Assembly (NCBI GenBank): GCA_900315955.1
Contig: ONBC01000035.1
Span: forward strand, 1-64,000
DNA length: 64,000 bases
Direction: 5' to 3'
Source: an uncultured Prevotella sp.
GTDB lineage: Bacteria > Bacteroidota > Bacteroidia > Bacteroidales > Bacteroidaceae
Shown here: positions 24,872 through 32,560 of the stretch, piece after piece
How the letters are laid out: each line of letters opens with the position of its first letter
Numbering within the stretch: position 1 is the first letter of the stretch
Made by a program: the position numbers and the translations under genes
The notes under the pieces: model-generated
The model's input: only the letters and a program-made list of their open reading frames with translations
Told to the model about the DNA's origin: nothing
Databases searched by the model: none

Positions 24872-25009
24872 ATAAAACATTTATCAACATGGGTCCTTGC
24901 GCTGACGATAGGAGCGCAGGCACAACAGTATGACGGTATCAACACCTACACTTACGACTACGGTCTCAGCGGCCGCACTACAATGCTCCGCGCCACGTTC
25001 AAACTATAA
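24872..25009 (+). pseudogene. internally deleted remnant of an outer-membrane protein
   Basis: 45 codons read as a signal peptide (KHLSTWVLALTIGAQAQQ, with ATA where ATG would be expected) joined directly to a barrel-type C-terminal strand (YDYGLSGRTTMLRATFKL) and a stop. The start codon is mutated and the whole middle of the gene is missing. The C-terminal strand pattern is again that of a TonB-receptor-like barrel. Confidence 0.6.
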
Positions 25010-25099
25010 ATGCATAAAAATCAATACTATGCAATTGATTTGGCAATCTGACAGAGGACAAACTACTACAACCAAAGAAAGTACCGCTTAAAGTTTTGA

Positions 25100-25994
25100 C
25101 ACCATCAGGTATCGTCACAGATTCAAGCTAATGCAATCTTTAAACGCTCCATTTCCAATGTCTGTAATCTCACCTTTGACGAATACTTTAATGGTATTGG
25201 TGGAGATATACGCAAAGCATGGAGGGATTATTACACCTTTGGAGGACTACCACAAGTGTCTTTGCTTGAAACGGAAGAAAAGAAGACTGACTATTTGCGT
25301 CGTCTGTATGAAACGACCTATCTGCGTGACGTAATTGAGCGCAACAATCTGCGTAATCCTGAAGGAATGAAGGAATTGGTGCGTGTAATAGCCTCGGGCA
25401 TTGGTTCGTCAACCAATCCAACGAGAATAGCCAATACCTTTCAATCTTCACAAGGGGTAACCATAAAAAGAGACACTATAAAACAATACATTGACTATCT
25501 GAAAGACTCTTTCTTGATAGAAGAAGCCTTACGCTATGATGTGAAAGGCAGAAAATATATTGGTACCGAGACGAAATACTACTTCGCAGACATCGGCATT
25601 CGTGCAGCCATTCTCAACTATCGACAGCAGGAAGAAACGCACATTATGGAAAACATTATCTATAATGAGCTTCGTAGTCGTGGATATAATGTGGATGTAG
25701 GATTGGTTGAACTTGGTTGGTAAGGACGAAAACGGTAAGTTTGTCAGAAAGCAGTTGGAGGTAGACTTTGTGGTGAACCGCCCGCCATACAGAGTGTATA
25801 TCCAGTCGGCTTTTCACATGCCTACGCCAGAAAAGGAACAGCAAGAGCGACGTCCTTTATTGTCAATCCATGACCACTTTCGTAAGATTGTCATTGTTGG
25901 TGATGACATTCATCGCAAGGAGGACGAACTCGGTGTGTTGACTGTCGGACTCTTGGCTTTCTTGACAGACAAGAACTTGTTGGAGCAAGGATAA
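25100..25994 (+). pseudogene. truncated and frameshifted AAA ATPase (DUF4143 family)
   Basis: The C-terminal two thirds of a DUF4143-type ATP-binding protein are readable. LTFDEYFNGIG, AWRDYYTFGGLPQV, LYETTYLRDVIERNNLRN, SFLIEEALRYDVKGRKY and NIIYNELRSRGYNVDVG match the family in order. At about 25713-25716 one extra G after GTTGAACTT shifts the frame into a stop. The next frame resumes exactly (KDENGKFVRKQLEVDFVVN) and runs to 25994. The N-terminal P-loop part is missing upstream. These proteins are common, poorly understood ATPases in Bacteroidota. Both the truncation and the shift mark it as a pseudogene, although the single-base shift alone could be a sequencing error. Confidence 0.8.
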
Positions 25995-26066
25995 TCATTT
26001 TGCATAGATCCAAGAACTCTTTCCTTGAATGGCTTGTCTACTCGCTTATCTTCTTCCTGTACGATA

Positions 26067-26623
26067 TCAACTGGTTATTGGTAGACCTGCCCGACTTCCT
26101 ACAGTCGGTAAACGGACTATATCACGGCGTTTGCTGTCGATGACAAGTGTGTGGACGAGATTCTTGAGCTTGGGGGTGTCCTGCAGATAGCAGAGAATAT
26201 AGTATGTCCCGTTTATGCTGGCCTGTGTCACTTCCTTGATTTCCCAGAATTCATCGTTTCTGGCCTCCTGGTTTATCGTGAGCAGCCGGTATCGCACCGA
26301 GCTGGGCAACTGGTCAATGTCAGAGAGCATCCGCACGGTGCGGTTCCACGCATTGTCAACGTATACAACCACGCACTCATTCCCCGCGTTGTCCTCAGAG
26401 GTGACATACGTTTCCATTGCACCACTGTCGAAGTAAGGCTCTGGACCTGTGTAAACGCGTTCGATAGTGTAGTCCTCGCAGTGTTTGTGGAAATCTTTGG
26501 CAATGGCCTCCGGCAAAGTTGTGTCATTGATCGGTGTCACATTTTCAGAGTCGCATGAAGTCTGCGCAAGGACTACGACAGCAAGCTATCCGTACATCAA
26601 ATGTCTAAATCCAAGCTTTTTCA
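26067..26623 (-). pseudogene. lipoprotein gene with a stop codon in the signal peptide
   Basis: From the ATG at 26623 the frame reads MKKLGFRHLMYG, then TAG (26587-26585), then LAVVVLAQTSC and about 160 more codons. Without the stop this is a complete lipoprotein signal with lipobox, so the gene is a lipoprotein broken by one nonsense codon. The remaining frame (from an alternative start at 26540, 157 residues) has DFHKHCEDYTIERVYTGPEPY and beta-rich sequence; I recognise no family. A minus-strand TACTTTTG at 26688-26695 suggests the promoter is intact. Start without export signal would leave a cytoplasmic product, so function is doubtful. Confidence 0.65.
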
Positions 26624-26687
26624 TTTTATGCTTCAATTTATGGGTTCGTTCAAAGGACAAGTTGCCTAAGAGCTTATTATTATGCTG

Positions 26688-26695
26688 CAAAAGTA
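26688..26695 (-). promoter_or_regulatory. -7 element before the broken lipoprotein gene
   Basis: Minus-strand TACTTTTG, 65 bases before the ATG at 26623. It lies just after the end of the DUF6057-like gene. Confidence 0.4.
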
Positions 26696-26705
26696 CAATC
26701 GATGG

Positions 26706-27857
26706 TCACTTATTCACGGCTATATAGTAGTACCAATAACTCTTACCAAAGTTGCCTTTGACATTGGCTCTCCGTGCCCAGCCGTTGCTCGAACTGTAGA
26801 AGGCCTTCTTGAAGTCATCGTAGTCGGCATCCATCACTGCCTCCTTATAGATGATTCTCGGCTTCTTTCGAAGATGATTATAGATGACAAGCGCTTCGCG
26901 ATAGGCTTTGGGCAACGGTTTCCGAATGTCATAATATCGGGGCAGGGTCTGGACGAAAGCATCGAGGTTGCGGTCCAGGAGATATCCGCAGAGTTGCCAG
27001 TCGCGCGAAGCCTGCGATGCATACTTCCTGCTATTGTTGACATGGCGCAGATAAGTCATCGGACTCAACTTCTCCTTGAGCACAACGCCGAAAGTGCTAT
27101 AGACGCTGTCCTCCGGGAGCATCATCAGCCTCACCGAAGTTCTGTTGGGAAGCATGGCTTGAGAACCGCCAACAAGCGGATACTCAAACAAGCGTTCGGG
27201 AAGGGTTCCTGTCTTGGACAACGCTAAGATGCGCAACATCGTCAAACTACTGTCCGTCACCTCCACATTCTTGCCTACGTTAACCGCAGCCTTATAGTCG
27301 CCTCGGAGCATGTCACTCTCCATCCGCATGCGGCAATGGAAAACAGTATCAGAACAGCCTATACAGCAGACGATGAGCACCATGAGGCACATCTGAAGCA
27401 TGTTGATCCACGCCACTCTTGAGAACAAGCCTATGGAGAAAGGCACCGGCTCCATTGGTTCCAACTGCCGGAAGAGCCATACCACACCGGCATAGACAAT
27501 CATCAGCAAGGGGAAGAGCCACACCCACACACCAAGATAGTTGTCGGTTGTCAAATTGGAGGAAACATCCGTCAGTACAGCCAAAAGCAACATGGAGGGG
27601 AAGTAAGTCAGCGCATGCGCCCTGTGGGAAAGTCGCGTCCAGCCATAGATCGCCATCTGGACAAGCCAAAGCACGAGCGTGATGAGCACGGTACCGATCA
27701 CGCTATTATAATGGGTAGCGCCACCGGACAGCACATGCTGCGTCACAGCAAGGATATCAGGCTGATAACAGGATACATAGAGAGTGGTAAAGATCAAGAA
27801 GAAGACGGCACAAAGAATTTTCATTACTATTGTGCCATCCTTACGCTGTCTGGACAT
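26706..27857 (-). CDS. multi-pass membrane protein (DUF6057-like)
   Basis: A 383-residue protein. The first half has about five hydrophobic helices (near residues 12-30, 52-70, 83-101, 108-128 and 150-170). The second half is soluble and helical, with RGDYKAAVNVGKNVEVTDSSLTMLR resembling a TPR-like repeat, then SRDWQLCGYLLDRNLDAFVQ and AYREALVIYNHLR. This architecture is that of the DUF6057 membrane proteins of Bacteroidales (assignment from memory). It starts 21 bases after the glgB stop and is probably co-transcribed with the MORN gene and glgB. No function is known. Confidence 0.75.
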   Translation of the reverse strand: MSRQRKDGTIVMKILCAVFFLIFTTLYVSCYQPDILAVTQHVLSGGATHYNSVIGTVLITLVLWLVQMAIYGWTRLSHRAHALTYFPSMLLLAVLTDVSSNLTTDNYLGVWVWLFPLLMIVYAGVVWLFRQLEPMEPVPFSIGLFSRVAWINMLQMCLMVLIVCCIGCSDTVFHCRMRMESDMLRGDYKAAVNVGKNVEVTDSSLTMLRILALSKTGTLPERLFEYPLVGGSQAMLPNRTSVRLMMLPEDSVYSTFGVVLKEKLSPMTYLRHVNNSRKYASQASRDWQLCGYLLDRNLDAFVQTLPRYYDIRKPLPKAYREALVIYNHLRKKPRIIYKEAVMDADYDDFKKAFYSSSNGWARRANVKGNFGKSYWYYYIAVNK

Positions 27858-27878
27858 TGTTATAATTAAATTTAAGCC

Positions 27879-29894
27879 TTATTTCTTCCTTAAGACCACG
27901 GCGGAGCGGGCAGGAATATAGAGCTTCATCCACCCCTTTCCATCCTTCTCATAGAGAGGATCGAAATTAGTGAAATGCTTGACCGAGTCGTCAGCCAGCC
28001 CATTGCCTCCAAAGATTTTAGCATCGGTGTTGAGCACGACATCGTATTCGCCGGCCTTCACAAGGAAGCCATAATCGGAATAGCTACGTGTGGGTGAGAA
28101 GTTGAAGACGAATACGAGGTTCCCACGCTCAAAGGCAAGGATCTGATCGCTGTCGTTGTGCCAGATCTCCTGCACAGGGGTGAGGTTAAACTTAGGCTCA
28201 CTCTTTAGCACCTCAAGCATTGCCTGATCGAAATCGCCAAGGAAATGATAGTCCAAGTCGGGGTTGTCGACCAGATTCCATTGGCGCCGGCAGTACTTAT
28301 AGCTCCAGCCGTTTCCTTCCCGGGGGAAGTCGATCCATTCAGGATGCCCGAACTCATTGCCCATAAAGTTGAGATATCCACCGTTCATAGCCGCGGCGGT
28401 GACAAGCCGTATCATCTTGTGCAGGGCGATGCCGCGCCACACGAGGTCGGTCTCGTCGCCATGCTTGAAGTGCCAATACATGTCAGCGTCGATGAGCCGG
28501 AAGATGATGGTCTTGTCGCCCACCAACGCCTGATCATGACTCTCGCAATAAGAGATCGTCTCCTCATCGGCCCGTCGGTTCTTCACCTCCCAGAAGATGC
28601 TGCTCGGCTTCCAGTCCTCATCCTTCTTCTCCTTGATAATCTTTATCCAATAGTCGGGTATGTTCATCGCCAAGCGATAGTCGAAACCGTAGCCGCCGTC
28701 CTCATACTTAGCCGCCAGCCCAGGCATGCCGCTCACCTCCTCGGCAATGGTTATGGCGTTCGGATTAACCTCATGGATGAGCTTGTTGGCTATCGTCAGA
28801 TAGCAGATAGCGTTGTCATCCTCATGGCCGTTGAAGTAATCAGCATAGTTGGTGAAAGCCTCACCCAAGCCATGGCTGTAATAGAGCATCGAGGTCACGC
28901 CGTCGAAGCGGAAACCGTCAAAATGAAACTCCTCCAACCAGTACTTACAGTTGGAGAGCAGGAAATGGATCACATCGTCCTTGCCGTAGTCGAAGCATAA
29001 GCTGTCCCACGCCGGATGCTCATGACGAGCTCCTGGATAGAAATATTGGTTAGGATCTCCCGCAAGGTTTCCAAGCCCTTCCACCTCATTCTTCACGGCA
29101 TGCGAATGCACAATATCCATGATCACGGCAATGCCTGCTTCGTGGGCTGCATCGATAAGAGCCTTCAGCTCCTCCGGCGTTCCGAAACGACTCGACGGCG
29201 CGAAGAAAGAGCTTACATGATAGCCGAAACTGCCATAATAAGGGTGCTCCTGGATGGCCATGATCTGAATGGCGTTGTAGCCATCCTTGATGATCCGCGG
29301 AAGAACATTGTTCTTAAACTCCGTGTAGGTACCCACCTTCTCCGCGTCTTGCGCCATGCCGATATGACACTCATAGATGAACAGCGGGTCGCGGGAAGGC
29401 TTAAACTTATTCTTCTTCCAATGGTATTTTTTCGGAGCCCATACTTGCGCTGAGAAGATCTTCGTCACGTCATCTTGTACGACGCGTGTGGCCCAGGCGG
29501 GTATACGCTCGCCCTGACCGCCATTCCATTTGACGTGCATCTTGAACAGGTCGCCATGCTTCATCGCCTTCGTAGGCAGCTTGAGCTCCCAGTTGCCTGT
29601 TCCTTCAATACGCTTGCAACGATAAACCTCCGTTTCTTTCCATTCATTGAAATCTCCGACCAAATAGATATCGGTCGCGTTAGGTGCCCACTCGCGGAAG
29701 ACCCATCCGCCACGAACCTTATGAAGTCCATAGTAGTCGTAACCGTTAGCGAAATCAGAAAGCGTCTGCTTCCCGCCCTGCGTAAGTTGTCCGATCTTCC
29801 ATGCAGCATGATCATGACGTCCGCGAATAGCATCCTCATAAGGCTCAAGATAGGGATCATGAGCTACAATGCCGATATGATTCTCTTTAACCAT
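27879..29894 (-). CDS. glgB: 1,4-alpha-glucan branching enzyme (GH13, eukaryote-like type)
   Basis: A 671-residue branching enzyme that makes alpha-1,6 branches in glycogen. The N-terminal CBM48 domain (about 60-170) contains KVRGGWVFREWAPNATDIYLVGDFN. The catalytic barrel follows with VIMDIVHSHAVKN, the nucleophile motif FDGFRFDGVTSMLYYSHG, ITIAEEVSGMPG, and YCESHDQALVGDK. A C-terminal beta domain ends in ARSAVVLRKK. The wording is that of the eukaryotic and plant branching-enzyme group, which is also usual in Bacteroidales. Other glycogen genes are not adjacent. It lies 50 bases after the MORN gene. Confidence 0.95.
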   Translation of the reverse strand: MVKENHIGIVAHDPYLEPYEDAIRGRHDHAAWKIGQLTQGGKQTLSDFANGYDYYGLHKVRGGWVFREWAPNATDIYLVGDFNEWKETEVYRCKRIEGTGNWELKLPTKAMKHGDLFKMHVKWNGGQGERIPAWATRVVQDDVTKIFSAQVWAPKKYHWKKNKFKPSRDPLFIYECHIGMAQDAEKVGTYTEFKNNVLPRIIKDGYNAIQIMAIQEHPYYGSFGYHVSSFFAPSSRFGTPEELKALIDAAHEAGIAVIMDIVHSHAVKNEVEGLGNLAGDPNQYFYPGARHEHPAWDSLCFDYGKDDVIHFLLSNCKYWLEEFHFDGFRFDGVTSMLYYSHGLGEAFTNYADYFNGHEDDNAICYLTIANKLIHEVNPNAITIAEEVSGMPGLAAKYEDGGYGFDYRLAMNIPDYWIKIIKEKKDEDWKPSSIFWEVKNRRADEETISYCESHDQALVGDKTIIFRLIDADMYWHFKHGDETDLVWRGIALHKMIRLVTAAAMNGGYLNFMGNEFGHPEWIDFPREGNGWSYKYCRRQWNLVDNPDLDYHFLGDFDQAMLEVLKSEPKFNLTPVQEIWHNDSDQILAFERGNLVFVFNFSPTRSYSDYGFLVKAGEYDVVLNTDAKIFGGNGLADDSVKHFTNFDPLYEKDGKGWMKLYIPARSAVVLRKK

Positions 29895-29944
29895 GGTATA
29901 AGTTTAAGTTTTTAATTCTCTAAATTAAGTAATTAGTCACTATC

Positions 29945-31084
29945 TTATTGATCGTTAAATCGCTTGCCGCTCTCGTAATGACCGGTGCTTGTCACCTGCC
30001 CATTGGCATCTTTTTCCACGAACCGTCCGTCTCGCACATCGTCCAGATAGGATCCTTCGAAGCGCTTGCCGTCCTTCGTCTCTTCGATGCACTTGCCATT
30101 GCGCTTGCCGTTTCGGTAAGTACCTTTGAACCGCGACCCATTGGCATAATGGATGATGACCTCTCCGTCAATCTTCCCGTTTATGAAAGAGCCCTCAAAC
30201 ACGTCACCGTCTTTCTTCGAGAGTTTTCCATGACCATTGAGCTGATCGTTCTTCCATTGGCCTTCATATTTGTCGCCATTGGCCCATACGAAGGTGCCCT
30301 GACCATCACGGTCTCCCTGATTGAAATGTCCGGAATACTGATCCCCATTGGCATACTTGAAGATTCCTTCTCCCGTACGCTCTCCCTGATCATAATCACC
30401 CTCATACTGGTCGCCGTTCTGAAAGATGTAGATGCCTCTGCCCTGCTGGATATCGTCTTTCCACATGCCTTTATAGACATCGCCGTCGGCATACTTGTTC
30501 ACGCCATACCCGGAGCGCTGGTTGTTCTCCCAGTTGCCGCGGTATGTTGTGCCATCGCCCCAGTCGAAGAATCCTTTGCCTTCTTTCTTGTCGTCCTTCC
30601 ACTGGCCGTCGTAATAGGCACCGGTAGAGAAAGTGTACTTTCCCCTACCCTGCCGCATATCGTGATACCAGTCGCCGTCATAGACATCACCGTTGAAATA
30701 GTACATCACACCATGGCCTTGCTGATAGTCACGGAACCACAGGCCGACATACTTGTTGTTGTTGCTGAAATAATAAGTGCCTCGGCCATGCTGCTGATTG
30801 AGCACCCATTCGCCGTCATACTTCTCGCCATCGGCAAAGGTATAAACCCCATGGCCCTGGCGTTTACCTTTGACGAAGTCGCCCTCGTAAGTGTTTCCAT
30901 TTTCAAACACCTCGCTGCCCTTGCCGTTGGGCTTTCCCGACGACATCTCACCTTTATAAGTGCCCTTGACACCCATCTCTTCTATCTGACAGGTGCCGAT
31001 GGTGATCTTCTGAGCTGAGAGCCACTGAGGCACAGCCAAAAAAATAACTAAAGCAATGTAGACTGAAACTATATTTTTTTTCAC
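29945..31084 (-). CDS. exported MORN-repeat protein
   Basis: A 379-residue protein with a signal peptide ending near WLSAQ, followed by about 14 MORN repeats of 23 residues (69 bases) running almost to the C-terminus. Each repeat has the pattern xYxGxWxxxxxxGxGxxxxxxG, for example DQYEGDYDQGERTGEGIFKY. MORN repeats form elongated beta-hairpin stacks that bind lipids or proteins. Export to the periplasm or surface is predicted; the partner is unknown. The gene heads a minus-strand set with glgB and the DUF6057-like protein. The regular repeat leaves a long open frame on the opposite strand (29948-31018) that is not a gene. Confidence 0.88.
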   Translation of the reverse strand: MKKNIVSVYIALVIFLAVPQWLSAQKITIGTCQIEEMGVKGTYKGEMSSGKPNGKGSEVFENGNTYEGDFVKGKRQGHGVYTFADGEKYDGEWVLNQQHGRGTYYFSNNNKYVGLWFRDYQQGHGVMYYFNGDVYDGDWYHDMRQGRGKYTFSTGAYYDGQWKDDKKEGKGFFDWGDGTTYRGNWENNQRSGYGVNKYADGDVYKGMWKDDIQQGRGIYIFQNGDQYEGDYDQGERTGEGIFKYANGDQYSGHFNQGDRDGQGTFVWANGDKYEGQWKNDQLNGHGKLSKKDGDVFEGSFINGKIDGEVIIHYANGSRFKGTYRNGKRNGKCIEETKDGKRFEGSYLDDVRDGRFVEKDANGQVTSTGHYESGKRFNDQ

Positions 31085-31112
31085 GACAAACGTTCTTATT
31101 CCAATATTGCTT

Positions 31113-31120
31113 CAAAGATA
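31113..31120 (-). promoter_or_regulatory. -7 element before the MORN gene
   Basis: Minus-strand TATCTTTG, 28 bases before the MORN start codon. No clear -33 element. Confidence 0.45.
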
Positions 31121-31216
31121 AGCATAATAATCTGAAATTATACCTTTTTTTCTTCATATTTAAGTCACTGTGACAAAAATTTAATGACATTTAGCAATGC
31201 AAAGCGTCAGATTTTG

Positions 31217-31224
31217 TAATTTTG
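31217..31224 (+). promoter_or_regulatory. -7 element of kdsB
   Basis: TAATTTTG, 75 bases before the kdsB ATG, giving a leader of about 70 bases. The -33 region (TTAG) is a weak match. Confidence 0.45.
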
Positions 31225-31299
31225 CAAGTTGTTAATCCAGATATCCGTCAAAGACATCAATCAAGCACATTAATTCAGCATATTAATCAAGAAAAGATC

Positions 31300-32043
31300 A
31301 TGCACTTCATTGCAATTATCCCCGCCCGCTACGCCTCCACTCGCTTTCCGGGCAAACCGCTTGCCAAGCTTGCAGGCAAGCCGGTCATAGAACATGTCTA
31401 CGAACAAGTGACGAAGGTGCTTTCTGAAGCCTGGGTTGCCACTGACGACAAGCGCATCTTTGACGCTGTTGAGGCTTTCGGAGGCAAGGCCGTGATGACG
31501 CGGGCCGACCACAAGAGTGGCACAGACCGCATCGAGGAAGCTGCCGAGAAGATCGGCACCGAGGCTGACATCATCGTCAACGTACAAGGGGACGAGCCTT
31601 TCATTCAGCCGTCACAGATCAAGACGCTCTGCAACCTCTTTGACAATCAGTCTACGCAAATAGCCACATTGGGCAAGCCTTTCAGCTCCATGGAAGCCGT
31701 GAAAAATCCAAACTCGCCGAAGATAGTAACGGATAATAACGGCTTCGCGCTCTACTTCTCACGCTCCGTCATTCCCTATGTCCGCGGAGAAGAAGAGGCT
31801 GTCTGGCTCGACCATTATCCCTATCTGAAACATCTCGGCATCTATGCTTACCGCCGTGAGGTGTTGCGTGAGGTAACGCAGCTCCCGCAGTCGTCATTGG
31901 AGAAAGCAGAGAGCCTTGAGCAGCTTCGCTGGCTGCAGAATGGCTATCGCATCCGGGTAGGCATTACAGATGTTGAGACGGTGGGCATCGACACGCCACA
32001 AGATCTGGAGAGAGCCGAAAAGTTCATGCAACAGCAGTGCTGA
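31300..32043 (+). CDS. kdsB: 3-deoxy-manno-octulosonate cytidylyltransferase
   Basis: A 247-residue CMP-KDO synthetase, activating KDO for the inner core of lipopolysaccharide. Seen are the nucleotide-binding start FIAIIPARYASTRFPGKPLA, the VQGDEPFI motif, and the KDO-binding HLGIYAYRREVL and IDTPQDLERAE at the end. The ATG at 31300 puts the conserved motif at the N-terminus; a longer frame from 31222 adds 26 residues that include the leader and is not supported. With lpxB at 49.9 kb it indicates a lipid A/KDO outer membrane. Confidence 0.96.
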   Translation: MHFIAIIPARYASTRFPGKPLAKLAGKPVIEHVYEQVTKVLSEAWVATDDKRIFDAVEAFGGKAVMTRADHKSGTDRIEEAAEKIGTEADIIVNVQGDEPFIQPSQIKTLCNLFDNQSTQIATLGKPFSSMEAVKNPNSPKIVTDNNGFALYFSRSVIPYVRGEEEAVWLDHYPYLKHLGIYAYRREVLREVTQLPQSSLEKAESLEQLRWLQNGYRIRVGITDVETVGIDTPQDLERAEKFMQQQC

Positions 32044-32127
32044 GACTATACTTTACACTGTGAGATGAAGAGAATGTAACTCTCAGCGTAATTTCTGAGT
32101 TCGGCCGCCGCCGTCGCACCGTGTAAG

Positions 32128-32259
32128 GATCCTGCCTCAGTTGTGTCACGATCCTGCCTCAGTTGCGTCACGATCCTACCTCAGTTGTGTCACGATCCTG
32201 CCTCAGTTGTGTCACGATCCTGCCTCAGTTGCGTCACGATCCTGCCTCAGTTGTGTCAC
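32128..32259. repeat. 22-bp tandem repeat array B
   Basis: Six abutting 22-bp units, nearly identical; on the minus strand the core is GTGACACAACTGAGGCAGG. Two units have a C for T change and one has A for G. Because 22 is not a multiple of three, the array is open in three plus-strand frames of 60-70 codons, which are not genes. It lies between convergent kdsB and thrS and is the inverted-orientation relative of array A. Confidence 0.95.
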
Positions 32260-32379
32260 GTCCGCATTATGCCTCGCGTTTTTTTCGTTGCGCTTGTCTT
32301 GCGATACCGTTTGTTTCGCATTATTGCTATCGCTTCTATATAACTTCTATATAACTAAATAGGTAGCACTGGCTTTGCA

Positions 32380-32437
32380 GTAGGAGGTGCGGCGTCTCGA
32401 CGCACATTCTTGCACGGCGAGACACCGTGCCTCCTAC
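32380..32437. repeat. 58-bp imperfect palindrome between kdsB and thrS
   Basis: Two 20-base arms (GTAGGAGGTGCGGCGTCTCG, and its near complement ending in CCTCCTAC) pair with three mismatches around an 18-base centre. Each arm and centre can also form smaller hairpins (GCACGG...CCGTGC). It has no T-tract, so it looks more like a REP/MITE-type element than a terminator. The rest of the 32044-32560 interval holds array B and the thrS terminator. Confidence 0.65.
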
Positions 32438-32484
32438 TTGCCTGCAGAATAGTTACAAGAGAATACGTCGCTTCCAAAAAATCA

Positions 32485-32514
32485 AAAAGGGGATGCACCG
32501 AAAGTGCATCCCCT
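32485..32514 (-). terminator. thrS terminator
   Basis: GGGGATGCAC and GTGCATCCCC form a perfect 10-bp stem around CGAAA. Read on the minus strand it is followed by CTTTTTGATTTTTT, a proper intrinsic terminator downstream of thrS. Confidence 0.8.
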
Positions 32515-32560
32515 CTAATAATATCAGAAATATTGTCGTATGACGAATATAATCAATCGA

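Noticed and set aside
29948..31018. 356-codon open frame opposite the MORN gene
   Set aside because: It is produced by the regular 69-base repeat; the translation is a hydrophobic repeat with no plausible domain.
32128..32259. CRISPR array
   Set aside because: The 22-bp units abut directly with no unique spacers, and no cas gene is in the window.
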